From Tribonema minus (taxonomy: Eukaryota > Sar > Xanthophyceae > Tribonematales > Tribonemataceae): DNA of 64,000 nucleotides. The stretch lies in the NCBI GenBank assembly GCA_017506865.1, contig JAFCMP010000114.1, positions 1 to 64,000 on the forward strand, given 5' to 3'. The translations under genes were made by a program, and so were the position numbers. A model generated the notes under the pieces. It made no database searches. It had not been told where the DNA came from and saw nothing but the letters and a program-made list of their open reading frames with translations. Position 1 is the first letter of the stretch. Every line of letters begins with the position of its first letter. Shown here in pieces: positions 1 to 11,700 of the stretch.

Positions 1-149
<149 letters not shown>

Positions 150-274
150 CACACGCACCCCCGGGCACGCAGGCGCGCTGGCAAACTGCTCTCCTGCTCT
201 GCTGCTGCTCTCTGTATGGACATGAACGGACCACACCCAGTACGAGACGACCACCACCACCACTGGTACAGAAA

Positions 275-3200
275 TTACACGATGAGTCGAAACGAATAAA
301 GTGGGGCGCACTGTGAGGGGGAGGGGGGGGGGGGGAACGGGCACCTGCCGTGACAGGTGCTATCGCGCCCCGGCCCGAACGGTAGAGGCGGGTACGTGCA
401 TGTGCAGCTGCATGGCAGCAGCAGCCGCGGCCGCGGCGCAGCCGCAGCGCCGCCGCGGCCGGCGCCGCAGTGCGCGCAGCACGGGCCCGTCGCGGCGGCG
501 GCGACGGCGGCGGCGGACATCCTGAGGTCGACGCCGTTGAGCGCCTCCACGGACGCGCCCGACTGACGCAGGCGGCTGTCGCTCGCGATGCTGCGGTCCA
601 TCGCGGGCAGCTGCGCGCGTGCAATGTGCTCGCTGCGCGTGTGCAGGACGGCGGCGGGGCGCGCCGCCAGCGCCGCGGCGGCGTCTCCGCTGCTGCTGCT
701 GCTCAGGCCGCCGCCGCTGCCGCTGCCGCTCAGCCTGCCGCCGCCGGCGCCGTAGCGCAGCACGCGGCGCAGCAGGCTGGTCGTCGAGGCGCGCCTGCGG
801 CCGCAGATGACGCCGTTGTTGGTGTCGCTGCTGCCGCCGGCGCAGTCTCCGCTGCTGCAGCTGCTGCCGTAACCGCCCTCGCTCACGGCGCCCGGCGGCG
901 TCAGCGGCGCCAGCGGCGCGGCGGCAGCAGCAGGTCGTCTTGCCGGCGCGCAGGCTGATGAACGCCCTGATGCCGCGGAGGCCGCTGTACGCGCCGCCGC
1001 GGCCGCCGCCGCCGCACTCCGCGGGCAGCGGCGGCGCCGCGGCGCGGTGGTGCTGGTGGCACGCGCGGTGCGGGCGGCACGCCGCCGCGGCAGCGTCGTG
1101 GTGGTGGTCGGGGCTCCCGAAGCAGCTGTTGGCGGACGACGGCGTCCCAGTGTCGCCCGTGTTGTGCTGCGAGGACGGCGGCTCGTGGTGCGCGGCGCAG
1201 CAGCAGAAGGCGAGGGCGTCGTGCTCGGCGCGAAAGTCGCCGGCGGCGGCGGCGGCGGCGCCGCCGCAGCGGCTGCCGTCCGTGGTCTTGCCGTCGCCGC
1301 CGCTGCCGCTCGTGGCGTCGGCGGGCTTGTCGGTGCTGCCGCTGTCGCTGCCGCCCGTGGAGCCGGCGGCGGGTAGCGGCGGCGGCAGCGGCGGCGGCGT
1401 ACAGCGCCTGCGCGACGGCGCGGTGCGTCAGCGACTTGTCCGGCATGTCGGCCATCGCGCTCTTCTGCTGCGACGTGAGGTCGTAGACGTCGACGGTCGG
1501 GCGGCGGCTGCGCTGGTGGCGGCTGTGCTGCAGCGCGGCGCTGCCGCCGCCGCCGCCGCTGGTGGATCCGCACGAGCCGCCGAGCGATGAGGCGAAGGGC
1601 GGCGTCGCCGCGGCGCGCGCCGCCGTCGTGCCCGTCGCCGACGTCCGTGTGGTCGCCGCTGCTGCTGTCGCAGGCGCCGGTGGCGGCGGGCGACGAGAAG
1701 CGGCCCTGCTGCGGGTGCGCGTGCCCCTGCGGGGGCTCCGCGCAGCGCAGCGCGCTGAGGCGCCCCGGCCGGCCGCGAAGCGCGGCGCCGCCGCCGCCGC
1801 TGGCGGCGGCGGAGGCGGGCAGCGGCGGCGGCGACGAAGGAGCCGCGGCCCCTCCTGCCGCTGGCGCTGGCGGCGGTGCTGAAGGGGTTGGCTGCGCCTG
1901 CGGGGCGCATGTCGAGGCCGTAGAACACGTCGCCGTGGTGGCGGCGCTCCGCGTGGATGCCGCCGTTGCAGTTGGCGGGGCTGAAGGGGACGCCGAGCGC
2001 CGCCGTCTCCTCCGCCGCCGAGCAGCGGGCGTCGGCGTCGCAGCGGTGGCACAGCGCAGCGGCGGGCGGCGGCGGCGAAGGCGGGGCGCGCCGCTGCTGC
2101 CGCGCCGTCCGCGGCGGCGCCGCCCGTCGAGCGCAGCTCGTCGCCGCTGCTGCCGCAGCTGTACGTGCCGGCCATGCGCGACGCCGCGCCGTTGCCGCCG
2201 TTGCTGCCCGACGAGCTCTCCATGCACGCGACCGAGCGCCGCCGCTGGTACGCGGCGTGCGGCTGCGCGCGCGCGCCGTCGGAGAGCGGCTCGAACGCCG
2301 TCGTCGAGCGCGCGCGGCGGTCGCGCGCTGCCGCCGCTGCCGCGCCGCAGTCGCTGGCGGAGCCGCTGACGCCGCTGCCGCGGTGCTCCGCGAGGCCTCG
2401 CCAGATGCGCCGCTTCATCGCCTCAAGCGTCTCGACCTCGGGCGGCTCTGGCGGCAGCAGCGCGGCGTCGTCGCCGCCGAGGCCCGGCGGCGCAGCGAGG
2501 AACGGGTCGAGCGCGAGCGCCGCGGCGGCAGGGCGGTCCTCGGGCGCCCACGCGAAGCAGCGCCGCATGAAGTCGCGCAGCGGCGCGGGGACGCCGCGCG
2601 GCAGCGCCGGCGGCAGGCGGAACGCGGCCATGTGGCGCTGCAGCTGCACGGGCGTGCGGAAGCCCATGCCCTGCCACGGCGCGCGCAGCGTCGTCATCTG
2701 CAGCACGGCGCCGCCGACGGACCAGATGTCCGCCTTGGGCGTGTAGCGGCGCGCGATGAGCACCTCCGGCGCCATGAAGTACGGCGTTCCGAGGCGCCCT
2801 CCGCCGCCGCCGCCGCCGCCGCCATGCTGCTGCTGCTGCGCGCCCGTCTCGCTGATCTTGGCGGCGGTGCCAAAGTCGGCGAGCTTGACGACGCCGCCCT
2901 TGTCGAGCAGCAGGTTCTCGCACTTGATGTCCATGTGCATGACACCGTGGCCGTGGAGGTACGCGAGGCCGCACAGGATCTGGCGCGTGTAGCGGCGCGT
3001 CATGGCGGTGGAGAACTTGCCGTACGTGCTGAGGCGCGAGGAGAGCGAGTTGCCCGGCACCCACTCCTGGAAGATGAGCAGCTTGGCGTCGACCTGCTGG
3101 ACCTGCGGCGGCGGCGGCAGCGGCAGCGGCGCGCGCGGGGGCGGTTGAGTACGGCGCAGCGCGGCAGCGTGAGGCGGTCGCGCACTGGCGAGAGAGCGGG

Positions 3201-4562
3201 TGTACTGCAACAAGTTGCGAACTGCAGACTGGTCTGACGTTGTGATTGCTGTGGCAACAGCAGTACGGATGCAAGCGCAGACACTTCTGTGTGTACACGA
3301 GCAGTATGGATGCAGGTGCAGCCAGATCCCTGTGTGCAACGTGGGCAAAGTCCTGCGCAGAGAGAGGTGCATGTACAGCTAGCATTGGCGCAAGCGAGAC
3401 AAGCTGCGATACAGCTTTCACACGGCTTTCAATATTCGTCTCTGAAGGGTAGCATCCACGAACAGGGACTGTTATGCTGCTGCCACAGAGCAGCTGAAGG
3501 CTCGTGGCATCTCGTGTTGACAGCGGTCAAGACAGCGAGGCGAGCGTCGGTTCAAATTCGCATTGGAATCGACAGCGAACAGGGCATGGTAGCTCCATAG
3601 ATGGGCCGAACACGCAAAGTTGCCGCATCGACACTCACCTCGAAGCCAAGATACCGGACGATGTGCTCGTTCTGCAGCCCCCTCATGACCTCGATCTCTC
3701 TAGTGAGGCCATCTAAGCAGTCCTCCTGCGTGCCCAGCAGGGACACAGAGACCTCCTTCACGGCAAACTCCACGCCGGAGTCGCTGTTCATGGCTTTGTA
3801 GACCTTGCCGAAGGAGCCACTGCCGATGAGCTCCCCTCGGCGCCAGCGTCCCGGCCGGATGGGCTGGTGCCCTGGACAGCTGCTGCTGCTGGTGTGGCTA
3901 GAGGCGGAGCCGGTGCTGGCTCTGCACGGGCTGGCGTAGCCATCGCTGCCCTCCTCCTCGAATAGGGAGTCTGCGCCGCCGCTGGAGCCGCTCTGCTGCC
4001 GTGCAGCAGGAGCGCTGGCTCCCTCGCTATTATTTCCTTCTTTGAGCGCCGCTATAGGCGGTGATGCCTTGGGGTTCACGTCGCTCTGCGCTGCATCGCT
4101 GCCGTCGCTGACAGTTGTTCTGTGCCTCACAGCATGCAATCGATCGGGGCGGTGGTGCCGACGATCCGTCGTCGCCTGCGCAGCGAGGCTGGCTTGTTGC
4201 TGAGTGAGGCGGCAACAATTTGTGCCAGCTTGATGTCCTGCGCTCGCCATGCTGTCCCCCCGGTGCTGGGTGGCCTCGTGCCCTGCTGCCTCGCAGCTGT
4301 GGTCCCTCATCGCCCCTGCCGCGGCCGCTGCACACCTAGCGAGACGCCTCCTCCTGGTGGGGCATGGGGGATGGTGCTGGTGTCGCCGCGCGTGATGCTG
4401 GTGCCTGCTGCGCTGTGGATCCTGGCTGCTGCTGTGCTGTGCGAGAATGTTCCCCTCGCATCCACTTGCAGCACCTTCCTCCTTACCAAGTGTCTTGCTG
4501 TCCGCCATGTGCAGTCTAGCCTCTTGTCGTGCAGAGGGCCGTCCGTCCGCTGTGACCACCAT
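275..4562 (-). CDS. MAP3K (STE11)-like serine/threonine protein kinase
   Basis: Exon 1 is 4562-3639 and exon 2 is 3102-275, joined in phase 0 (donor GAG|GTGAGT, acceptor GCAG|GTC). The start is the first ATG after an in-frame TAG; a second ATG lies 18 codons in. A Ser/Gln/His-rich N-terminus of about 230 residues precedes the kinase domain. Visible motifs are the glycine loop GSGSFGKVY, the VAIK lysine in FAVKEV, the DFG motif in LADFGTA, GTPYFMAPEV, and the subdomain IX segment DIWSVGGAV. The pattern is that of MAPK-kinase kinases. The catalytic loop reads HMDIKCEN, so the HRD arginine is Met (a non-RD kinase). After the domain the coding signal is Ser/Gly/Ala/Gln-rich and moves between all three frames from about 2100 down to the TAA at 275, so the C-terminus cannot be given as one protein. 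The kinase call is firm; substrate and pathway are not visible. Confidence 0.8.
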
Positions 4563-5192
4563 AGTTCCAGCATGAACAGCTGTCAGGACGTAACCGTTTT
4601 TTATTTTTTGGCCCTAGCGGCCCCTCGTGCAGTGGACCTTCAAGAAGAAGTTCAAAGGGCTTTGCTTTTTGAGGCCAAATGACTCAAAATGTTGGCCCCC
4701 TCCTGGCGTCAGAGAGGACGGCGCAGTCGGGTAAATTCAAGACGCCGACAACACACAGACAGGCTGCTCAGGCTGCAGAGGCTGGCACTCGATGGTGCGC
4801 AGTCTTGTTGCAGGTGGAACCAGAAGAATCGCCTCATCTCTGGCAGCTTCTTTTCTTTTGCAAGATGCTTGCAGTTGAAGAGACTGATGTATCTGCAAGA
4901 ATGAATGGATTGGCTTTTTTGTTGCTGCCGCTCGCCGTCTGCTGTAGCATCTGCTGCTCTTGCGTACGGTATCCTCTGAGCCAAACGCACTGCATGTGCC
5001 GGGTGGGCAGGAGGTACAGCGCAGTGGCAGGTGCCTGCTGCTCTGATTAGGATGAGAGTGCAGATCCCGGGCATCTGGCCTCGGAGTCCCTCGCCAAGCC
5101 CAGTTGCTGTACTGTTGGTCGCATTGTTCTGCTGCCGGCGTCGCGACACGCTGTGGCAGATGCGTCCTCTCCACACACAAAGAAGCCGAGTC
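4332..5192. repeat. Segmental duplication, copy 1 (kinase 5' end and flank)
   Basis: This 861-bp block recurs in direct orientation at 7474-8324 with only scattered substitutions and small indels. It contains the kinase start codon region, about the first 75 codons, and some 630 bp of upstream flank, so the likely promoter is included. The copy boundaries are sharp at the left (ACACCTAGCG). At the right the match fades through a short divergent patch. Confidence 0.9.
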
Positions 5193-5796
5193 GAGTGGAT
5201 GCTTTCAAACGTATGCACTTGGCTGCATCGGTGGGTTTGCCTGCGGGAAGTGGGTGACAACACAGCCGTGATGATGCTGCTGACAGAGCTGAGAGCGGCC
5301 AGTTCACGCTGCACTACAGCAGTTGCACAGCGGATGCAATGCACGCAATTAGGTGCATGTGTATCGAAACACAAGCATGCCAGCAAGCACACTCCGAACG
5401 ACACACATGCAGTTAGAAGCACGGCACAAGAGCAGCATTTTGCGGAGTGGCAGGAGTCTAACCTCGCCGACTCACCGCCTACTCAGTGACAGACCATGAG
5501 CGGCGTCTGCTACTGCCGCTGGCCATTCAGCTGTTAGGCGGCGCGGAGGGGAACGAGTGCTGTGGAGCTGTTTTGTTCGCCGTGCTGGTGGGTCACAGCG
5601 ATTGTGGACGCAGTGCTGCGAAAGAAAATTGGTCCTTGGGGGGGGTAGTGGCTCCATATGCAAAGCGGACCGGGTGTGCGCGCCGAACAATTTTCATGTT
5701 TTTGTGCAGCTGCGTGAACAATCCGTATAGGGCTATGCGCCATCTAGACGACACTGACAGCGGCAACCGCTACCAAGAGTGCGCATCCAGGTGTTG

Positions 5797-5853
5797 CCGA
5801 TACAACGCATATCCATACCTGTCTTGTACCAGTACCGAGATGCGTTGTATCGA
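5797..5853. repeat. Inverted repeat (potential hairpin)
   Basis: The arm CGATACAACGCAT (from 5798) is matched by its exact reverse complement ATGCGTTGTATCG (ending near 5852), with about 30 nt between. Weaker complementarity extends outward (GGTGTTGCC against the later GACAAGTGTTACACC). It lies in the noncoding spacer; no function is evident. Confidence 0.6.
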
Positions 5854-6459
5854 CAAGTGTTACACCTGTCCGGGTACCGAGATATCCATTGTAACGACAA
5901 CACCTCGGCGCACACAAGTGGCGAGATTGCTCACGCTAAGAGTGCTCGATCGAATAAATTGGCCTTTTTGAAAGCATGAGGGCAAACCTGGTGCCAGTAT
6001 TACGGATAGTGCTGCTGGTCACCTCATTCGCATCTCAACGGCCCAAGAGTCTGGGACATGAAGTGTGCTCGACCAAACAGTGGCATGAATGGGCCTTCAA
6101 TAGCTAGGGCTACCCCGGCGCCAGCTTTAAGACCCAGCACGAGTTTCAAAGAATGCCCCCCCCTCCCCCCCCCCCTGTCATCTGAATATCCCAGCTTAGC
6201 TTTCCTCTCTGAAGCGCTCAGCTTGACATCACAACACGCACGGCTCCCAACATGGCATGGTGGCTTTGGCATCATCTGCCTGCGAGTACACTGAAGCTGC
6301 ATGCAAATGACTAGGTACATATCATGATGAGGCGGGCATGCTGCAAGCGTTGCAGCCAGCGCCACGTGGGTGGGCAGTAGTGCTTATGTTGGCGACGCAT
6401 GTGGGCGGTACTCATGTTAAGCAGTACTACAATGAGCATATGCAGGCAGGTGGCGCGTG

Positions 6460-7400
6460 CAGCAGCTGCAGCGGTGGCGGTGCCCGGCCAGCACCAGCGC
6501 ATCAGCCGCGGGCGGAGCAGCTGCTTCATCAACGGCAGCAAGAGCGGTGGCAGCCTCAGTGGCAGCGGCGGCAGACGGTGCAGACGCTCCGGCAGCAACA
6601 GTGACTCAGTGACAGCAGCGCTAGCGCAATCGCCCCGGGCCGGCGGCAGCAGCGGCAACAGTGGCGAAGGCGGCAACCGCCTTAGGCGACGTTGCTGCTT
6701 CAGCAGCAGCAGCAGAGGCGGCCGGTGACGCAGCCTCAACAGGGATAGTAGCGGCAGCGGCACCAGGCGCACACGGCGCAGCTGCTCTGCCTGCGGCAGC
6801 GGCTTCAAGCGGCGCAGCTGCTCCAGCTGGCACAGTCGTAAGAGCCGGAAAAGCGGTTGGCAGTGCACAGCTCTGGCGACGGCGGTGGCATTGGCAAAGC
6901 GGTGCACGGCACATCTGCTACGGCGATGACAGTAGCATCAGACCCAAAATGCGGCAGCGGCGTAGCTGGTCCGGCGCCTGCAGCAGCCACTCCAGTGTGC
7001 GCTCAGGTGTTGTTGATAGAATGTAAATGCTGTCTCGGTACCTGCACGACACCGGCGGCGGCAGCGGCGACACGGCAGATGCCAAATTGTCAGGCGACGT
7101 AATGCTTTGGCAGCAGCCGCCGCAGCAGCGCCAGTAGCAGCACCAGCAGCAGAGTCGACAGCAAGCACACACAGCACAGCTGCTGCCACTGCTGGAGGGT
7201 GCAGCTGCTCTGGCGGCAATAGCTGCGGCCGTGGTGGCGGCGGTGGGCAGCGCAGCCACTTCGCCAGCAGCAGAGGCAGCTGCCAGCGCTGCGCGCAGCA
7301 TCACCCCTCTGGCAGCGGCAGCGGCATCAGTAGCAGCCACAGTAGACAGCGTGCTCCAGCGCCCAGCGCGCAGCAGCAGCCACTTTTTCTGCAGGTGCGA
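6460..7400. repeat. CAG/GCA/GGC trinucleotide-rich block
   Basis: The block is dense in imperfect GCAGCA, GGCGGC and CAGCAG stretches, which give Ala-, Gln- or Ser-rich translations in different frames. No splice-consistent or domain-bearing protein was found. Confidence 0.6.
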
Positions 7401-7785
7401 TAAGGCGGAACGCTTGAACAATGCTACAGGGCGGCGCGGTGTTAGACGTGGCGTACCGTGCACACGCAGATGTACACCTAGCGAGACGCCTCCTCCTGGT
7501 GCGGCATGGGGGATGGTGCTGGTGTCGCCGCGCGTGATGCTGGTGCCTGCTGCGCTGTGGATCCTGGCTGCTGCTGTGCTGTGCGAGAATGTTCCCCTCG
7601 CATCCACTTGCAGCACCTTCCTCCTTACCAAGTGTCTTGCTGTCCGCCATGTGCAGTCTAGCCTCTTGTCGTGCAGAGGGCCGTCCGTCCGCTGTGACCA
7701 CCATAGTTCCAGCATGAACAGCTGTCAGGACGTAACCGTTTTTTATTTTTTGGCCCCAGCGGCCCCTCGTGCAGTGGACCTTCAA
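7327..7785 (-). pseudogene. Truncated 5' copy of the MAP3K-like gene
   Basis: This 152-codon ORF is the duplicated N-terminus of the kinase gene at 275-4562. It repeats the same start region and roughly 75 codons nearly unchanged, then leaves the duplicated block at about 7474 and ends in unrelated sequence at 7327. It has no kinase domain. In this copy the in-frame TAG that precedes the parent start is a TGG codon, so the ORF begins 25 codons further upstream. If transcribed from the duplicated promoter it would give a short chimeric protein. I treat it as a non-functional fragment. Confidence 0.7.
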
Positions 7786-8324
7786 GAAGAAGTTTAAAGG
7801 GCTTTGCTTTTTGAGGCCAAATGACTCAAAATGTTGGCCCCCTCCTGGCGTCAGAGAGGACGGCGCAGTCGGGTAAATTCAAGACGCCGACAACACACAG
7901 GCTGCTCAGGCTGCAGAGGCTGGCACTCGATGGTGCGCAGTCTTGTTGCAGGTGGAACCAGAAGAATCGCCTCATCTCTGGCAGCTTCTTTTCTTTGCAA
8001 GATGCTTGCAGTTGAAGAGACTGATGTATCTGCAAGAATGAATGGATTGGCTTTTGTTGCTGCCGCTCGCCGTCTGCTGTAGCATCTGCTGCTCTTGCGT
8101 ACGGTATCCTCTGAGCCAAACGCACTGCATGTGCCGGGTGGGCAGGAGGTACAGCGCAGTGTCAGGTGCCTGCTGCTCTGATTAGGATGAGATTGCAGAT
8201 CCCGGGCATCTGGCCTCGGAGTCCTTGCCAAGCTATGTACTGTTGGTCGCATGGTTCTGCTGCCGGCGTCGCGACACGCCGCCAGCAACAGATGCGTCCT
8301 GTCCACACACCAAAAAGCCGAGTC
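7474..8324. repeat. Segmental duplication, copy 2
   Basis: Direct repeat of 4332-5192, about 850 bp, offset by about 3.14 kb. Differences include small deletions inside the copied upstream flank (for example ACACACAGACAGG becomes ACACACAGG). The remaining 8325-8725 up to the transporter start contains no recognised gene and should hold its promoter. Confidence 0.9.
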
Positions 8325-8725
8325 AGTTGAACCCGCTGGTGCCTGTGCGGCTGAGCTTGCTGCCACACACCATGTATCTCTGCTGATCTTCCCAAAATCA
8401 AACGGCGGCGTGCGATTACCCTACTCGACTCGACTCACTTTAACCGCACTCTTTGGGGGTAAGCTCCCCGCAGTAAACTCGTGCGCTAGTGGCATAAACA
8501 AGGATAGCTACACACGGCGATATTATTGTGGCCACACCTGTGCTGCCGCCGAGCCGCAGTCGCAGACTGCGCTTCAGAGGGGCAGGGAATCCACAAACCA
8601 TCTTTTTCTTGCGCGAAGAAAAGTCAAACAGGATGCGCTCGTGAAGCGGCCACCAGGATAGTAGTGAGCAGTCTGGAGCTGCCGTTTCGCACACAGTGCT
8701 AACTCACCAGGCGCCTTACCCGATC

Positions 8726-11700
8726 ATGGCTGCCAATGGTCGGGGTGCCGCTTACGATTGGAGCGATGTAACTCGCAATGGAGCTCTTGCGACTGGCGGC
8801 GTGGAGCTAGAAGATGTGGCGTTCTCCCCCAGCAGGGGTGGCGGGGCAAGAACATACGCCTTGGGGAGTCAGACTGAGGACCATGACTCCGAAGCAGGGC
8901 TGCAGGCACAGGCCAACTCCTCTCGGGACCATTACGTCATGAGCACCAAGAACCAGGCCGCTGCCGCCATGGTAAGTCTCAGCTTGATGACCTGACTGTC
9001 GTGTTGCAGCGGTAGAAAACCTCCGCCAGGGGATGATGAAGTGCTGCTGTCTTGTGGGCAGGCGCAGTGACAGCCGGCGCTTGAGAGGTGGTGGGTGCAA
9101 GCGATGCTCTGCTCACCTGTGCAAACGCTTGAGGTGTACAACTGTCACATGTGACATGCCATACTGTGGAGCATCTGCAAGCAGGCCGCTGCTGCCAGTG
9201 CACAGCAATCCACTTTTCTTCTTGCAAAACATACAGAACAAAGCCCACTTCTACCCCTTGTGGCTTGCTGTTTCTGCCCGCAGGCGAACCGCAACCATGT
9301 GCGGGAGTCAAAGCTGGGGACCATGAAGGGGGTGTTCTTGCCGTGTTTCCAGAATATACTGGGTGAGTGCCGCTGTCCGTTGCATACCCGACGATGCTGA
9401 TGAGTAGGGCCTTATGGTCGTGTTCAAGCCCAGCCAAGTAAGAACTGTTTTTCCCGCTCGTGCGCGGTCCTGTGCTGCAGCACTTGCACCGCGCTGCGCT
9501 GCTGCATTGTCGCAGCCACACTTGAATCGCGCAGCGCAGCGCTCGACTGTTTCAGCTAAGCTCGTGCCTGTTCACATTCAATCACGGTTTGCAAAACTCG
9601 CGTGTCCATGCAAGGAGCTGAGCGTTTCCGCTGCCAACGATGACCAGCTTGCCGTGTGGCACGCGCATGCTCCTCGAACTACTGTAGCTGTCTTTTCAGC
9701 AATCAGTATGCAAAGTGCATTTCAGACAGTAGTTGTATACACCACTTAGCGCACTTTAAATCAGCTGCCCAGCTCGTGCAGCGCACCAACTTCAACTTGA
9801 ACACTTGACACCTTGACAGACACCAGAGCCACAATGGCCATGCTTGCGTCAGGTAACATCTTTCGTGCCACCGCATGCTCGTCACCGGCGCTGAATGCCA
9901 ACGCCGTGTGACACGGCTTCCCCGGCGCCCCTCGCACAATCGACTCAGCCACGATATCTCAGCAGCGAGCAACGCGCTTTGCATTGATGGTCGAGCATCA
10001 TCGCGCACAACTTCCTCATCGCCACGGACTGCGCCGGGGATGCCGCCTCTCACTGCTCACGCACCGCTGCTGCCCCCCCGCTGTGCCGCGCCGCGCGCCG
10101 CAGGCGTCATCGTGTTCATCCGGCTGCCCTACATCACCGGGCAGGCGGGCATCTGGATGACGATGCTCATCCTCTTCCTCAGCAAGCTCACGACGGTGCT
10201 CACGACGCTCAGGTGAGAGCCGCGCCGCCCGGAACATGTGCTACGGGCGCCGCCGCGAGGCGCCGTCCTCCGCGAGCATGCGCGCGCATGCGTCCGTACG
10301 CTTCTGAGTCTGCGTCAGGTCAATGATCGCTGCGCTGTGCGTATCGCCGCTCGGGTCCTCTCTGACGCCGCCTATCGAAACCGCACAACGCGACCTGTGA
10401 ATTGCCGGCAGCATATCTCTCTCCATGGTGTGACAAGTTGAAGTTGGCGACCTGAACCCTGTTGACGCGTCTCCGGCGCCCCAGGCCTCACACCCCCACC
10501 CCCCGCCCCCCTGCCGGCCCCGCTTTGCCCCCTTGCGTCGATGCTCCAGCATGAGCGCCATCGCGACGAACGGCACGGTGCAGGCAGGCGGGCCGTACTT
10601 CATCATCAGCCGCAACCTGGGCGTGGAGCTCGGCGGCGCCATCGGGACGCTGTTCTACCTCGGGACGACCATCGCGGCGTCGCTGTACGTGCTCGGCGCG
10701 GTGGAGGTGATCAGCGCGGCGTTCACGGACGAGGCGGGCTACGTCATGCAACGTGAGTGGCGCACGCAGGCGGGGGGGGGGGGGGGGGGGGGGCTGCTGC
10801 GCTGTGGCGCCTGCGCACGCGCGCGCACGCTGCGGTCGCGGACGTGTCTAGCGGGTCGTGGCGCTGCTCGGCTGCCGCGCTGTGGCGCCGTCCTGTGCGT
10901 GGGTTGGGGCGGCGCGCGCAGCGGTGGTGCTGCGCGATGCGGCATGAGTGGCACGCGGGGGGGGGGGACGGGCACGCCTCAGGGTGGCAGCTGCGCACGC
11001 ACGTGCGCGCGCTGGGGTTGTGTGTAGCGGGTCGTGGCGATGCTCAGCTGTCGCGCTGCGCGTCACGCGCCGGCGGCGGCGAGCACGGCGGCTGTCGCTG
11101 AGCAGTGCCGCGTGCGGCCGGACGGCCGTTGGAAGGTGTGTTGTGTGACGGCAGTTTGAGGGGCGCAGAGCATCGCTCGTCGGCGGTTGCGCCCGCGCGC
11201 GCACTGCCTCTACCGGTCGGCGTTTGTACAGCACCTTGACGCGGCGGCAGCCGCAGCTGCACTACACCTGGCAGCTGGTCGGTGACGGCAGCAGCTTAGG
11301 GTCTTGCGCACCGTGCGCAGCACAGGAGAGTGAGCCACTTGCAAGCAGAGATCGCCTGCTGCTTCTGCGCGCGCGTCGTGTCGCGGATTCATGGCGATGA
11401 CTTGCTCGCTGCCGCGCCGCGCGCGATCGCGGCAGCGGCGCTCACGCGTGAGGCCGGCCGGCGGTGCGAGTGGCAGCTCCGGACGCAGGCGCTCCGCAGC
11501 TCCTGGTAACGCTCTGAGCGTGAGAGCGATGTGCAGCTCGTGTAACCCATATATGGCGTCAACGAGCGCCGCGCTGTCGATGCTGAGGCGCGCAGCTCAC
11601 GGATGCGGCGGCGCGCTGCGGCAGGCCGTGCGAACGCGCACGCGGCGCAGGGCGCCGAGGCTCTGATGTCTCCGTGCCTCCGGCGGTCCGCACGGCGGTG

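Larger units (their letters stand above)
5193..7473. other. Spacer between the two duplication copies, no recognised gene
   Basis: I recognise no gene here. The left part (5193-6340) has mixed composition with short unsupported ORFs. It holds an imperfect inverted repeat at 5797-5853. The right part, from about 6460, is dominated by GCA/CAG/GGC-type trinucleotide repeats that keep several frames open on both strands. Ala-rich ORFs at 6661-7026 and 7107-7403 (+) are compositionally explained by the repeats. Confidence 0.6.

Noticed and set aside
1957..3237. Long plus-strand ORF (426 codons) opposite the MAP3K-like kinase
   Set aside because: Arg/Ala-rich antisense shadow of the kinase exon; no domain, and GC-rich DNA keeps antisense frames open.
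6661..7403. Ala-rich plus-strand ORFs
   Set aside because: Explained by GCA/CAG repeats; similar open frames exist on both strands and none shows a domain or splice support.
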